This document shows positions 12,961-26,988 of a DNA stretch of 64,000 nucleotides, in pieces. Location of the stretch: the NCBI RefSeq assembly GCF_905475345.1, contig NC_066594.1:7095001-7159000 (forward strand), written 5' to 3'. How positions within the stretch are numbered: position 1 is the first letter of the stretch; every line of letters begins with the position of its first letter. The position numbers and the translations under genes were made by a program. The DNA is from Vespula vulgaris (Eukaryota > Arthropoda > Insecta > Hymenoptera > Vespidae). The notes under the pieces were generated by a model. That model made no database searches, was not told the origin of the DNA, and worked only from the letters and a program-made list of their open reading frames with translations.

Positions 12961-15064
12961 GAAAGAGAATCGTCGGAAACAACGGATTTCCAAGAGCGCA
13001 ACATGGCTTTCTACATATGTATTTGTTACATATATACATACATACATGTATGTGTATGTACGGCATGCATATGTAGATACGGACTATGTCACAAACTCGT
13101 AACATCAACGCACATATATACATACATACGTCCATTTATATTATATATCTGAAGAGAATCGAGATACGCGTCGTGTTGTTTACGTTTACTTTCTGTCCTA
13201 TGTGAATTTGCACATATACATATGCACACACGCGCGCACACACACACACATATATATATATGTATATATATATTTAACGAATTTTTAACGTAGAAATAAA
13301 ACAAAAAGATAAAAATAAAAATAAAGATAAACATTTAAGTGAGAAACTTTTAATGCGATAAGAAGGAAAAAATTATCGTTTAGAAAAAAAAAAGGAAGTA
13401 TAAAAATATGACCTCGAAGATGATCGCAGAAAAATTAGCACCCGTTGTTTACACGCGCCGACGTATCGTAAATAAATTTCTAAAATGTTTCTTCCTCTTT
13501 TTTCTTTATTATTTATCTCTCGTGTTTTATGTTATTTCCTTCTTTTTCTTTCTTTTTAATTTATCTCGACATTTTCGTAAAACGAAAGAAAGAACACTCG
13601 TCCTTTCCAATCCGGCCAATATGAATCTTTTTTACCGTGGTATATCAAACACACACACACACACACACACACGTGCTCGACTTATCTACGGCAATAATTC
13701 TGTTTGCCAAACGCGCATTTCCACATTGATGAATGTAACGAACGCTAAACTTTATTCCACTTGGCATCTTCATTGAATAAATATTATTTATATAACGCAT
13801 AGCGATCTAATTGAAGAACATACGTCGTAAGTAGAAAACGAAAAGAAAAAAACATACGATAGCTAACTGATTTCATTCTACTTTCGTTTACATTTTACTG
13901 ATTTCATTTTATGACGAGGTTGAGGATGGGTGGATAGGGGGATGATTACTCATGCCTTTACATTTATCTTTCTTTTTTTTTCTTTTTCCAAAGATCTTTG
14001 CGTGATAAACAAAAATTTTTTTTTAAATAAAAAAAAAACCATTGCGAACGTTACGAGAAAAAGAAAAAAGAAAAATCTTCGAATAGAACTGATAGATCGA
14101 AAGAAAAAGGAATCGACGATGGGAAGAAACAGCAACGATTTTCTTCGGCCTTCAAACGGATAATCAAAATAGAGGATATGCGGTGTTGGTCCTCGAACGA
14201 CGATCGTGGTTCGTTAGAAATTAACAAATTATGACTATCGTACAAAGGCAATCGTTTTGGCTCGATGACTTTGGCAAACCACACGTACTCTCTCGGAACA
14301 TGACAGGAAATCCAATTGAATAGAGAGCTGTGATTAGCGAATGGAAATGGTTCGTATGCATAGCAAACACCCTTGAACCGGTACTATCTCTATGGGAGAA
14401 CTCGTTATAGATTCAATGCTAACCGAGAAAGAGAGATAGATAGATAGATAGATAGGTAGAGACAGACAGACAGACATACAAACAGACAGAGAGAGAGAGA
14501 AAGTTAGATTTCACGTGCATGAACCAGTTTTTGCCGGTTAGAAACTTTCCGACCAAACGTTACCCTCGAATAAAAAGTCTAACTCGTTTAACGAATGTTG
14601 ATAGTTGACCGAATGACGTTTACTATTTGATTTATTTTAAAATTGCATAGATAGAAGTGTTCCACTGGATTGTGTTCAGAGCGAAGGGGAATGGCGTAGA
14701 AGAAGGGGAGTAGGAGAGAGGAGGAAATAGATCGACCATAGTAGTAGTTTCGTTCGATGTCAATCGATCAAAGACGTCGTTGATCGGCTTTTGATAGCTT
14801 TGAATTTCGATCGATTCGTAATTAATTTGATAAAAGGATGAAAGTTCATCGAAGCTTCGACTATCCTCTTCTTTCCCGCACTCTCATCGTTCTCCATCAT
14901 CCCCTCTATTACCACCCTCGCCTATATCCCACCCTCCGAAATGTTTCGATTTCGATATTTATCTTGTTCTTTTCGAAGGTATCGCTTCGTCATCGTTTCT
15001 GCTGACTCTGTGTACAATTTAATTCGTCAATTTCAACGGCTATCTGTATATTATTTCTCTCCGG

Positions 15065-15103
<39 letters not shown>

Positions 15104-15688
15104 TTTGTCTCTTTCTTTCTCTCTTTCTCTCTTTCTCTGTTACGTTCACTCGAAAAGTTTCGACCATGGTTTTGCTTACAATGAAATAAAATGCACGCGT
15201 CCAACTATATGTGTATGTATGTATGTATGTATGTATATATATACATATGTACTTACGATATACATATCTCTCTTAGTAATACCAATTAATATCGCAAAAC
15301 ACCTAACAATGTTCTCACTCGTAAATAAGGTTATCGCAGGAGAATTAACCGTAAACACGGTATATATGTACACTACAATACATATTATTTGATATAGGTA
15401 GTACTACGCGTATTTACGTTAGTACATATTTAAGGATTTGGTATATATAAGTATATCCTAAAAATTCAATGTTACGCAGTAATATCGTTATTGTTATTGT
15501 TATTATTATCATTAATAATTACGTACTTATTTTGAAAACATAAAAGCAAAGACATATGATTCATTGATACGTATCATTGATTTATATCTATATATGTATG
15601 TATGTTCGCAATTTGAAATAGACACTCAAATTATTTTTTGTTTTGTTTTTTTTTCTTGGCTTGTTTCAGGAGAAAGACGAAGAGAAGA

Positions 15689-15712
15689 ATGGAGCAAGTT
15701 CCCGAAGGTTGA
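15689..15712 (+). promoter_or_regulatory. upstream ORF in 5' leader
   Basis: ATG at 15689 opens a seven-codon ORF (MEQVPEG, then TGA), out of frame with the main start 140 nt downstream. If the exon begins at 15670 it would be scanned early by ribosomes and could damp translation; that effect is inferred. Confidence 0.4.
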
Positions 15713-15774
15713 TAGAACGAAATCGTCGACAAGAAAGAAAAAAAACAAGACAGAGAAAAAGAGAGAGATAGAGG

Positions 15775-15783
<9 letters not shown>

Positions 15784-15826
<43 letters not shown>
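15784..15826. repeat. (GA)n tract in the 5' leader
   Basis: Pure GA run ending 25 bp before the start codon of the Dpr-like gene. Confidence 0.95.
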
Positions 15827-15829
<3 letters not shown>

Positions 15830-15851
15830 CACGAGTGAGAGGATCGTCGAT

Positions 15852-15936
15852 ATGACAAGTCGGATAATGCAGCCGACCGCCTCAACACTCGGCATTATCG
15901 CCATCGTTTTCGTCACGATCACTGCCACGGCATCAG
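15852..15936 (+). CDS. dpr: coding exon 1: start codon and signal peptide
   Basis: Encodes 28 residues plus one base (phase 1). The n-region is MTSRIMQPT and the hydrophobic core is LGIIAIVFVTITATA, a good eukaryotic signal peptide, with cleavage likely near A27/S28. The donor is CAG|GTATAT. The start at 15852 has G at -3 and places the hydrophobic core where a signal peptide needs it. The same frame is open upstream to the acceptor at 15669, but that part translates only a GA-repeat leader (Arg/Glu/Lys), so it is read as 5' UTR. The split codon joins G to AA of exon 2 to give Glu29. Confidence 0.85.
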
Positions 15937-16873
15937 GTATATACATATATATATATTTATTTATATAATTTTATAATTTATATATTTATTATATGTATAT
16001 GTATTTATATAATTTTTTGTTAAAAAAATTCCGTTAACGTCCGCTAACAATTTTCTTGTTTATTTTTTTTTTTTATTTATTTATTTATTTTTTTTTTTCT
16101 GTACTTTCATCAGACCTTTTTACAGGTAAAATTAATTTCTTACAGATATTAATATCGTCTTTTTTATTACGTACGTATTAAACGTCATTCTCGTCTTTTT
16201 TTATTTTTTTTTTTTTATATCGTCAAAAATTGTTAAGTTTGTCGGATTATTCGTTCCAAATTTTGATCGATTCCTTTCTTTTTTTTTTTTTTCGTAGATA
16301 CATAGAATCACTTTCCTAAAATATTAATTTTATATTCGTCAATGTCCGATTCCCCGGATTCTTCGTTACGCAAAATTGATCGTACATTTACTTTTTTTAT
16401 TTCGAGGGTTAAAAATCCTTAACATTTTTCAACGATCTTTCTTCCAAATTCTTTTTCAGATTTTTTCCTCTATTTTTTTTTTCCTTTTTATTTCTTTATT
16501 GATACATTTAATTTTTTACCGACACAATTAATTTCACATTCATCAATGTTCGATTGTCGATTCGCTCGTTTGACAAAATTTATCGTACGTATTTTTCTTT
16601 CTTCGGTGTTAGAAATTTGTTACGAGTCGTCCAACAATTTTTTTTTTCAAATTTTTATTCAATTCTTTTTTTTTCCTCTTTAACAGATACCGTTAGTAAT
16701 CGCGTGCGAATTTTTTATTCCTACTCTTTTTTTTCTCTTTTTCTTTTCGGACTGAGATTTTATATCCCTTTCTAAATCACATGATAAACGTTGGAATCTC
16801 TATTAACAGATAGAACCAGAAATTCCATATGATTCTTGGAATTAACACGAACGGAGATTCGAGACAGAGAAAC

Positions 16874-16942
<69 letters not shown>

Positions 16943-18790
16943 GAGAGAGTGAGAAAGAGAGAGAGAGAGAACATATTGCAGACTCCTCGCATAATAGTAG
17001 ACTTTCTCGAAATTGTCCTTTCTCACGTTTTGATAATCCCGTACGTTGTTAGCGCATTTACGTGTTTAAGCGTTTCCAAGAGAGTTTCGGGTAAACACAT
17101 GCTTGCACTCTCGAAGCATATTGCTTGGTACGATTTAAACGATTATTTACACACTTGATTCGATTCTCGAATTCCTATTAAATATTTATGCATATCTATA
17201 TACACACAGACACACACATATATACCTATATAAACATAATCTAAATAAAACAATAAGATAATTATCTATTTCATAATAATACCTTTTATAAAACACACTA
17301 CCAAATTAACGAATACAATTTTATAAACGCGTTATAAAAGTTACACAGAATTAATTTTATCCATCGCTACAAATTTTACGTTCTTTACAACGTGAAAAAA
17401 AAAAAGAAACAATTTTCCAAATTATTCGAATTTCGTAGAAACAGATACGTACGTACGTACATATATAATTTCGCTCAAGGTATATATCTTTCTTTTTTTA
17501 TACGCGATATCTTCTCTCATGTCCAAGCCATCTCACGACAAAGATGAGAGAGATAGAGATATAGAGATAGAGGTAGAGATCAAAAAAAGAAAAAAAAAAG
17601 AGAGAGAGAGAAAGAGGACAAGAGAAGAGAGGACAAGTTAGTTGAAACATGCATTTTACTCGTACGAAATATTCCCTTTTTCCCCCGTACAATTTAACTA
17701 GTCTCATTTTCTCATCGTACTGTCCATTTTCGTCATTTAAAGCAGTTTCGAGAGAATTTCAGCTATACGTAGGTATATGTAGCTTAGAATCGAGGCTATC
17801 TACGAACCATTCTCTATCTATCTCTCTATCTTTATCTTTATCTTTATCTCTTTCTCTCTCTATCTATCTCTCTTTCTCTCATTTCTCTGAGCAACCTAAT
17901 TCTTCGTACTGGGTAGCGAGTAACGCTTGTAATTCGTTCCTTCTCATTCTCCTTTTAACTCACAGTACCTCATCTTCGCGTTCATTTACATCGTCCGAGA
18001 TTTTCGAAAGTACCACTACCTACGTATATACATACGTATGTACATACGTACATAGATACATAGATATATATCTAAGCTTTATGTAACCCCCTACGTTAAA
18101 TTTCGCTCGGATTTACTCTTATCTCGTTTATTTTACACTTTGATATCTTCAACTGGTCGTGAATTAAAGGGAGAAGAAAAAGAAAGAAAGAAAAAAGAAT
18201 CCTCCGTCGTACGTACGTATGCATGTACTTACTTGTCTATCCTATGATCCTGACGTCAAAACTCTACACGGGACTCTAATTAATTAATTGTAACGTGTCG
18301 TAATTACGAGATCAAAAAAGCAAAAAAAAAGAAAAGAAAAAGAAAAGATAGAAAGGGAAAGAAAAAAAAAGAATTAAATAAATAAACGAATGAATGAATA
18401 AATAGATAAGTAAATTACGTAACGTATTCGATCGATGGATCGGATCGATCGAAACGATAAATTATGATACCATCATTAATAAAAAGTAATCAAGAATATA
18501 AATATAGTACTTACGTAATTCTATGTATCTCATGTAAGCACAATGTCAATATCGATATTACTCGCTTTCGCATTTTGGTGATCGGAAAATAAAAAAGAAA
18601 AGAATCAACAGAAAGAAACAAGAAACAAGAAAAAGAAAAGAAAAGAAAAGAAAAGAAAAGAAAAATGTCTATTATGTAGAACGTATATCTCATCGTCGTG
18701 GAAGCTCATTATCATTTCGATATTACGTAACGACGAGATCTCGTGACTCACGCGAACTAACGTGGCGAATATAATCGTGGACATAATAAA

Positions 18791-18856
<66 letters not shown>

Positions 18857-20879
18857 CATAGATACATAAATACACTCGTAAGTATTGTATACAACTATAC
18901 ATACCATTATCGAGTAACGTCTTAAGACGAGACGAAAGAAGAGGGTTAGAGATTCCACGCGGATATCTCCTAGGATATTTTTCGAATACGAGCAAGCAGC
19001 AATTCAAGACGGCAAGACGGTGCTTCTCACACACATACACACACACACACACGTGTATATATGCGCGTGTATATCTCTCTAACGTTTCGATCTACTCTTG
19101 CGTCTCCTCCCTATGGAATATAGTTAGAGATAGGTAACTATTACTTGGCAAACTTTCGACGATCGAACTAACCGAACAAAACGAAATTATACGAGCACGG
19201 TTCTCCGAACAAAACGATCGATCGGAGTCTTCTTGCGTCTTGTTCCGTGTATTCGCGCACATCCTTGTTCTTCGACGTTTCACCGTATATTGCGAACGAC
19301 AATCATCTACTGTTTTTCTTTGAGACCTTGAAGATCGTTCGTTTACTCCCCACTCCTTCTTATTCTCCTTTCCTTTGGCCTCTCTAATTGTTTAAATCAA
19401 AACAAAACAAATAATTTCTTTCGACGAATTTCTTCGCCCAAAATCCTCGTCGTCGTTCTCCCTTCGTCCTTTTCATCCTTTGTCCTTTAATCCAAATAAT
19501 TATTATTACGAATCCGCGTAATATCAACTGCGTATCGTTCCTTGTAATACAGATTTATTTTATCGTGTCGGTAAATAATAATCTTCGCGGTCAGTCGTTA
19601 ACATATCGTGACTCGTCTGCGTTGGATTAATCGGATTTCCATGGTATATCCAAAGGATAGGATAAATATTAGATAACGCAGGATAACGATAATTTTAGTT
19701 CCTTTGAAAGCTGAATAGTACTGACCAGAAACGCTTTTGATCCTACGCGGTAATTTCCGACTGAATTCTATTCGAGCTATTAGGTTATTTATGTAGGTAT
19801 GTGTGTGGTGTGTGTGTGTGTGTTTGTGCGTTTGTACGTTTATCTGTCTGTCTATCTGTCTATGTGTGTGTGTATGTATGTATATATACGTATATATATA
19901 TGTTCCGTTTACATATATTTACTAGAATTCATCTGCGTCATATGATCTCATATGATCGTAGATACATATGTTAAAACGTTAGAATTTTATCTAATCCTAT
20001 TTTAATCAATTTCTTTCATCGTTTTCAAATCGTACTATCGTACGAATTTAATTTAATTCTTAATAATATAGAGAATTTTTTTATTGATTTGATATTATGA
20101 TATCGGATATATCAAATTTTAATGAACGCAATTTCGAAAAGATCGTTTATTGATTCGTACGTTTTAGATACTTAGTGTTTCAGATATTTAATTAGTGTTG
20201 GTTTAATTGCTTGTAATATGGAGAATTTCATAATTGATCGAGATAATCATTGGATATATCAAGTATTAATGAACGTAGTTATTAAAAGATTTTTCAAGTT
20301 TTTTTTTTCTTTTTTTTTTTTCTTTTAGAAGATCGCGTAATGATCTATAAATTTTAAATATCTAGTGCACGAATCTAATCCAATTTTAAATTAGATTGCA
20401 ATGATCATTGGATATAATCAAATTTTAATGAATCTGATTTCGAGAAGATTTTTCAAGTTTATTTTTTTCTTCTTTTTTCTTTTCTTTTTTTCTTTTTTTT
20501 TTTTTTTTAGAGGACCGTGTAACGATCCATAAATTTTATATACGTAGTGCAGGAATTTAATCTAATTTTAAATTAGATTGCAATAATCATTGAATATATG
20601 AAATTTTAATGAAACTAATTTCGAGAAGACCTTTCTAATTTTTTAAAAGATCGTCTAATGACATATCAATCTTTTAACATTCCCGTACGGATTTAATGCA
20701 ATTTAATTTAATTTAATTTCTAATATACATGATTATAAATGTCATTGCAACGATCGTTGTTTATATATCGAATCTTGACGAATTCAACTTCTCCATTTAT
20801 TTTATTAAAAAATCAAGATGAAATGATTCGTAAAACGCAATAAATACTTTACGATAAAGTATACAACTTCGAACATATT

Positions 20880-20925
<46 letters not shown>

Positions 20926-21368
20926 TTCCGCATTTCGATATACATAACGAATGAGATGGAGATAGAACCCTTGGCTCGATCATGTTACAGAAAGCCATAT
21001 CTTTTCGTTGGTGAAACGTTAAAATCCAGACAGCGCCAATGGCATCCACTCGCGTAAATAGCTTTGGTAGTTGCCAAATATGTTTCTATTTATCAGTGAG
21101 TCAACGAACGATGTCGACAAGTAAAGTAAGATCTTCGACGATCCTTCGAATCATTTGTATCTTACGTTGATCGGAATATCGTTCGAACGATTCCCACAAA
21201 TTTTCTTATATCGATCATCTTACGTTGAAATTTCTTTTCTTTTTTTTTATTTCTTTTATCTTCTTGTTACATTTTTTAATTACTTTCTACTTTCGTACAG
21301 TAGAAATATATTTTATATCAGTATTCCTATTAGTACTATAATTCGTTTTATATATATGTTTTTATACG

Positions 21369-21421
<53 letters not shown>

Positions 21422-21489
21422 TACATAAAGATATAGTATAAGTTATTAAAATTGAGTATGCAAAATTGTATATAGACGTGTGTATAAAG

Positions 21490-21539
<50 letters not shown>

Positions 21540-21895
21540 ATAAGAAATATTGTGATCGATGAAGCAGCGAAGCATGAAAGTCTCGAATATATGAGGGTTA
21601 CGACAGGTCCTTGTAAAAGTCCATATTTCATCTTGTATTCCTCGGTGCAGTAGTAGTAGCAGCAGTAGCAGCAGCAACAGCAGCATTTTCCACTCGAATC
21701 AACTAAACTAAACAATAAACCGAGTCACGTAGAACGTATCTCACCACCTATTTTGTCGAAACACGATGGAGAAAGGCTTTCTCCATACGCATCACTTGCA
21801 TACATGCATATATATGCACTTAGATACACTTTGACATAAGCTTATATAGGTATATCGAACGTCATATAAACATACTCGTCGGTTTTCATCGTAAG

Positions 21896-21942
<47 letters not shown>

Positions 21943-23070
21943 CATAAATAATTTATAATTCTACATATGTACAAACAAAGAGATATATGTACGTATAATT
22001 TTCTATAGCCTGAAAACATACTCGAATTTTCAATCAAAATCTTTGATAACTTTCAGATAATTAATTTAACATTAATATTAACATTTGATATTTTCCATAA
22101 TACAAAATTCTATCGTAAACTCATTTCCATATAGCGTATGTACATACATAATAATTATCGCGTTGTAAATACAAACGAAGAGATATAGATATATTTTATA
22201 CTGCCCCTAAATACGCCATACTCGTAATTCCATAAAAACCTTTTGATGAACTTCCGCGTAATTACTTTTAACGTTTGGTATCTTCCATAATATTCGTTTT
22301 ATGTTCCTTTCTTTTTTTTATTCTCTCGTACATAATAGTTATCAAATTTCTAACGTTCCTAATTACTATCGTTTCATTTTCGAGAGAGAATGAACGAGTA
22401 TGATAATATTGAGATGACGAATAACTAACATTATCTCTCGATCATCTATTTTCTATATACGTACCTATATATCTATCTACCTACATATATTTATTTACTT
22501 TTTGACAATTTTTCAAGATAACGAAAAAAAAAATATATATATAAAATATATTATAAACACATATATAGAATACCATTAAAACTTTTAACTTTTTCATTAA
22601 AAACACACACAAAATTTTTACGTACATGAACACATACATACACCACACACATATATATTATACGAATCAAATAGTCCTATATAGCCAATTTAAATTCGTT
22701 TGTATAGTTAATGGAAGAGAAGTTGAACGATGATGATAGTAGTAGTAGTGATGGTAGCGAGGGTATCGTTTTACGAGCTCCAAAGACGAATAAATATTTA
22801 TCTCTTGAAAATAGGAGAGCTAGTACGTAATAAGCGATGGAACATGCATGTACCTGAGTATTAAAGCGTATCTGATATACATACATATGTAATCCTCAGG
22901 TGTGTAAAATATGTATATAGGACGTAGATTTAATAATGGTAAACAGACAACGTACAAGGAAAATTCTGTTTACTAACGAGTAGAAAATAATGTTGCGAAG
23001 TTCGTTTAATTTCAACGAGATAATGATATCTTCTAACAATATTTTCTTCTAACTTTCGTCTTCAATTTTA

Positions 23071-23115
<45 letters not shown>

Positions 23116-23996
23116 ATTTTTTTTTTAAGTACGATTCGAAGTGATAATCCGCGATTAATTTATTCGTCGATAAACGAATGAATTCATTATAAAATTGTTG
23201 AATCCTTAAGAATGATACATGAAATGTGATTTCGATAAAACTAATAAAAATAATATCAAGCTTTAACTTCGACAAGACAATGATATCCTCCAACAATATT
23301 TTCCTCTTTGAAATCACAACTCTTTGTTTCTTTTCTTCTTCCCGTAGAATTAAAAGAAATAATTTACGTCGAATCGTTCGTTCCGTCAAGAAAACAAATA
23401 AAATTAGTAGAATCGTTAAGAGAGATTTATTAAATATTTTGCTATGAAATAAATCAAAACAATATAACCTTTAACTCGGACAAGATAATGATATCTTTCA
23501 ACAATACTTTCCAACAATACACTTTTTTCTTTTTATCATAGAATTAAAGGAAATAATTTACGTCATCGTTCGTTCCATCAATAAACAAACGCACCGATCA
23601 TAAAATTATAGAATCACGAAGAATCAAGAAAGTTTATCGAAAATATTCGATAAAACGATAACCGTGAGCGCACACACATGTATTAGAGATACCTACACGT
23701 ATACACATTTATGCATACGCACGTGTAAAGAGAGAAAGAGATAAAGTAAAAGAAGAAACGATAGGATGTTTCCGATGTCTTATATCTCAACGTTATAAAT
23801 CGCCTTTTAATTCTATTTATCCGTTTTTCACTTCGAATAGGAAGTATTTGGAGCGGAAACCATTCTTTAGCTCGCCGCCGAGAGACATACGACTCAGACA
23901 ATCGTAGCAGTGCACGGTAGGGGTTAGCGTCTATGTTGGTAGCGAGTTGGTAGTGGGAGGGAAAAGAAAAGAGGAGAGGGTTGAAAGAGAGGGAGG

Positions 23997-24028
<32 letters not shown>

Positions 24029-25063
24029 TCTGGACAAAAGTTTCGTCATTCATTTTCTTATCTTGGCTTCTTCCATGCTAACTTCAATCGCGATTGAAAC
24101 CTTAAATATCTAGAATATCTAGAGCGTACGAGTCTGCATTTATAGGGTAGTAGCGTAATACTAACCCTCTCCTCTTGTTGTTTTAAATTATTCCCTCGTT
24201 GCCAAGTTCATCTTTCTTTCTTTTTCTTGTTCTTCTTCTTGTTCTTCTCTCTTTTTTGTTTTTTTTCTCTCTCTCTTTTTTTTTTAACGTTCAAAAAGTT
24301 GAACAAACATTTCTTTTCCACGTGCTGGTAAATCTCCGTACGGTTCGTAAGATTCTCTCTTATTATTCTTATCCTTTTTTTTTCTTTCCTTTTTCTTTCT
24401 TTCTTTCTTTTTTTTTAATATCCTTTAGTAGTAAAGAAAGAAAGCAAGCCAGCCAGGTAGCTAACTGCATCCGGTAAAACGCCAACGTTCCTTCGCAGCT
24501 TTCTTTAAAAAGATCTACCAGTGCTGCTTGATATCCAGAAATATCCTAAAAATAGTTAAGGTCCTTGAATCTCGAGGCGAGAGTTTACGCTTGGAATAAT
24601 ATGACGTTTTGTTGGAAATCCAACGAACCTCGGGGGTGACATTCTTTCTATCTATCTATCTATACATACACACACACACACATATATATATCGGAATAGT
24701 ACAATGCATTTCTTCCTTGGAATCGTCGTGCAATCGCATTTCGATTATATCTCGGAACGTGCAACGCAGAAAGGAAATATAGTCCAACGTAGAAGGTATT
24801 AGAGAAGGTAGTAGTATTGTATAGAACGGATAGGTGAGCACACTATTCCACGAAAGATTTATTCTCGTCTCCCGCAAAACTCGATGGGTACATTTGCAAG
24901 ACGATGAAAGGTCGCCGTTCAGTGATGGTTGCCGCAGTAAATCCGTGTACCACCACCATCACCGTTCTCTCGCGTCCAGATATCGAAATTTCCAGCCGTT
25001 TGAGAAATAAATCGAAATACCTTTACGTGGAATACCTTTGGTCTACTGCTTTTTCACTTTTTT

Positions 25064-25095
<32 letters not shown>

Positions 25096-26111
25096 TTTTT
25101 TTCTTTTTCTTCTTTTTCTGCTTCTTTCTTTTTTTTTTTTTTTTGGAAGAAACAGGTGAAATATACTCGAACGAAAAACCGTGCCATAGAAACTCCTTTG
25201 CTCCTTCTACCCTTAACTTAAATTCCTATATATTCCTTTCTTTCTAGCCAATACTCTTTCGATATTTTTTGGATTATTTTTATTTTCTTTGACGGTAAGA
25301 AAAATCAGAATAGGAATCACAAGAGGAAAAAGAAAAACAAGAAAAATATATATATAATAGAAATATATATATGTATTTTCTAGAAAGAAAAGATCGAAAA
25401 TACGATTAATGCAAAATTAAGAAAAAAGAAAAAGAGAAAGAAACGAAGCATTGCAGAGAGAATTAAAAGACCTTTCAAACGACATATCACTTGACCTCCG
25501 TTTCCAATCAAGATTTTTCAGATGATTTATCTTAAAATGTTAGTTCAAAATGGAGAAATTTGTGAAAATTGATCTTAGACAAAAAAACAAAAAAAAAACA
25601 AACAAACAAACAAAAATTGACCTGTCACAGCTTTATTCGAAAAAAAGATCACTAAATTTTAAATAATCTTGAACATAATTTTCGTGTGTCTCGTGCGATA
25701 CTTTCTACTCATATGTACTCGTGCGTATACATACATATATACTCAACATACCTATAAATAGACGATAAAAAGAAATATATTTGAATGTTTACTTTGGAGT
25801 CGTTCGTAAGAAAGAATAGCCCTTGGCTATAATCGTATCCGACAAATTTTGTTGGTGGGATGGGAAGGACGGAAGGGTGAAGGGTTGGAAGGAGAGGGGA
25901 AAAAGTGAAGTAGCAAGAAGACGAGGAGTAGTATTACCAAATCCATCATTTCTCATCCTCCACGCTCTTTCACCCCCGAGCAACGACTTCGATCACGAAC
26001 AGACATAAAGATCCTCGGTACTAGAGACCTTTTTCGGTGAGCACGTCGAACGAACTGACATGACGGACGAGCCATGGTCTTCATCCTCTCATTCTCGACG
26101 ATTACTCCTTT

Positions 26112-26146
<35 letters not shown>

Positions 26147-26956
26147 CGGTCACTAGCCATTCCCAGGAAGCAATACGAATTTAAGCTTGGAAGAATAATA
26201 TAGCTGTTTACTCCGATATCTCTCTCTGTCTCTCTTTCTGTTTGCAGAAGCCGAGAACGGTGGCGCCATCGGGCTTGATATCAATCATCCTGGAGGCAGG
26301 AACACGGAGGAGGATCATCGACACTTTCCGGGTAACGAGAGGAGTACGAGAAATAACAACAACAACAACAATAACAATAACAATAACAATAACAACAGCA
26401 ACAGTAACAGTAACAGCAGTAGCAATAGCAACAATAACCAAAGCAGTAACAACACCGATAACAACAATACCAATAATAAAGAGGAAGTTAAAGAAGAGGA
26501 AGTTTGGCCCGTCGAGAATATCGACGTTAATTCTACGATCGATTTGTCTTATCCAAAGAAAAAGAGAAAATCTGATGTAACGACGTCATCGGCAACGACG
26601 ATGACACCGACGATAGAACGATCGAATAGGAATAATAATACCGAAAAGAGGACAATTAGAAAGGAAGTAAATAGAATCGAGTTTCTCGATTACGAGGAGA
26701 CAGAGTCGTCACGGTATCAGAGGGATCAGAGTAAAAAGGTTGATCAGGGTATATCGAGGATTCAGGATGATCCTAAGGACGATTCAACCGTGACGATCGT
26801 ACCACCGAGATCCCATCAAAGGATACCGATCGATGTCACTACGTCCAGGGATTTCTCGGTGTTAGCTGGTAGTACGAGCCTATTCGAAAGCCGATTGGAA
26901 AACAGTGTCACAGTGAAGGCTACTTACTTGGAAGTACCTCGACAGGATCCCTCGAC

Positions 26957-26988
<32 letters not shown>

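Larger units (their letters stand above)
7900..15669. other. upstream non-coding DNA, part 3
   Basis: Contains a GC-richer stretch at about 8200-8560, a (TAC)n triplet tract near 10546-10590, a three-unit tandem array at 10840-11690, long (TA)n at 12518-12560 and (GA)n at 12892-12944. Any upstream untranslated exon or promoter of the Dpr-like gene should be here or further left. I could not identify it. Confidence 0.5.
15670..15851 (+). other. 5' UTR part of first coding exon
   Basis: A strong polypyrimidine tract with TTGTTTCAG ends at 15669, so transcripts probably enter this exon by splicing from an unseen upstream non-coding exon. The leader contains a 43-bp pure (GA)n run at 15784-15826 ending 25 bp before the start codon, and an upstream ORF. 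If there is no upstream exon, transcription would have to start inside this stretch; no TATA box or clear initiator was seen. Confidence 0.55.
15937..26247 (+). other. intron 1 (10.3 kb, phase 1)
   Basis: Donor GTATAT, acceptor CTGTTTGCAG. It contains four independent complex tandem arrays (16131-16790, 20060-20800, 21965-22300, 23000-23640), several (TA)n runs, a 53-bp (GA)n at 16880-16932, a CRE-like TGACGTCA at 18251, and a complex island at about 20950-21130. No nested gene found on either strand. Confidence 0.8.

Noticed and set aside
15564..15851. Upstream in-frame extension of coding exon 1
   Set aside because: Would put about 96 residues of mostly Arg/Glu repeat before the hydrophobic core, destroying the signal peptide, and it crosses a strong splice acceptor at 15669.
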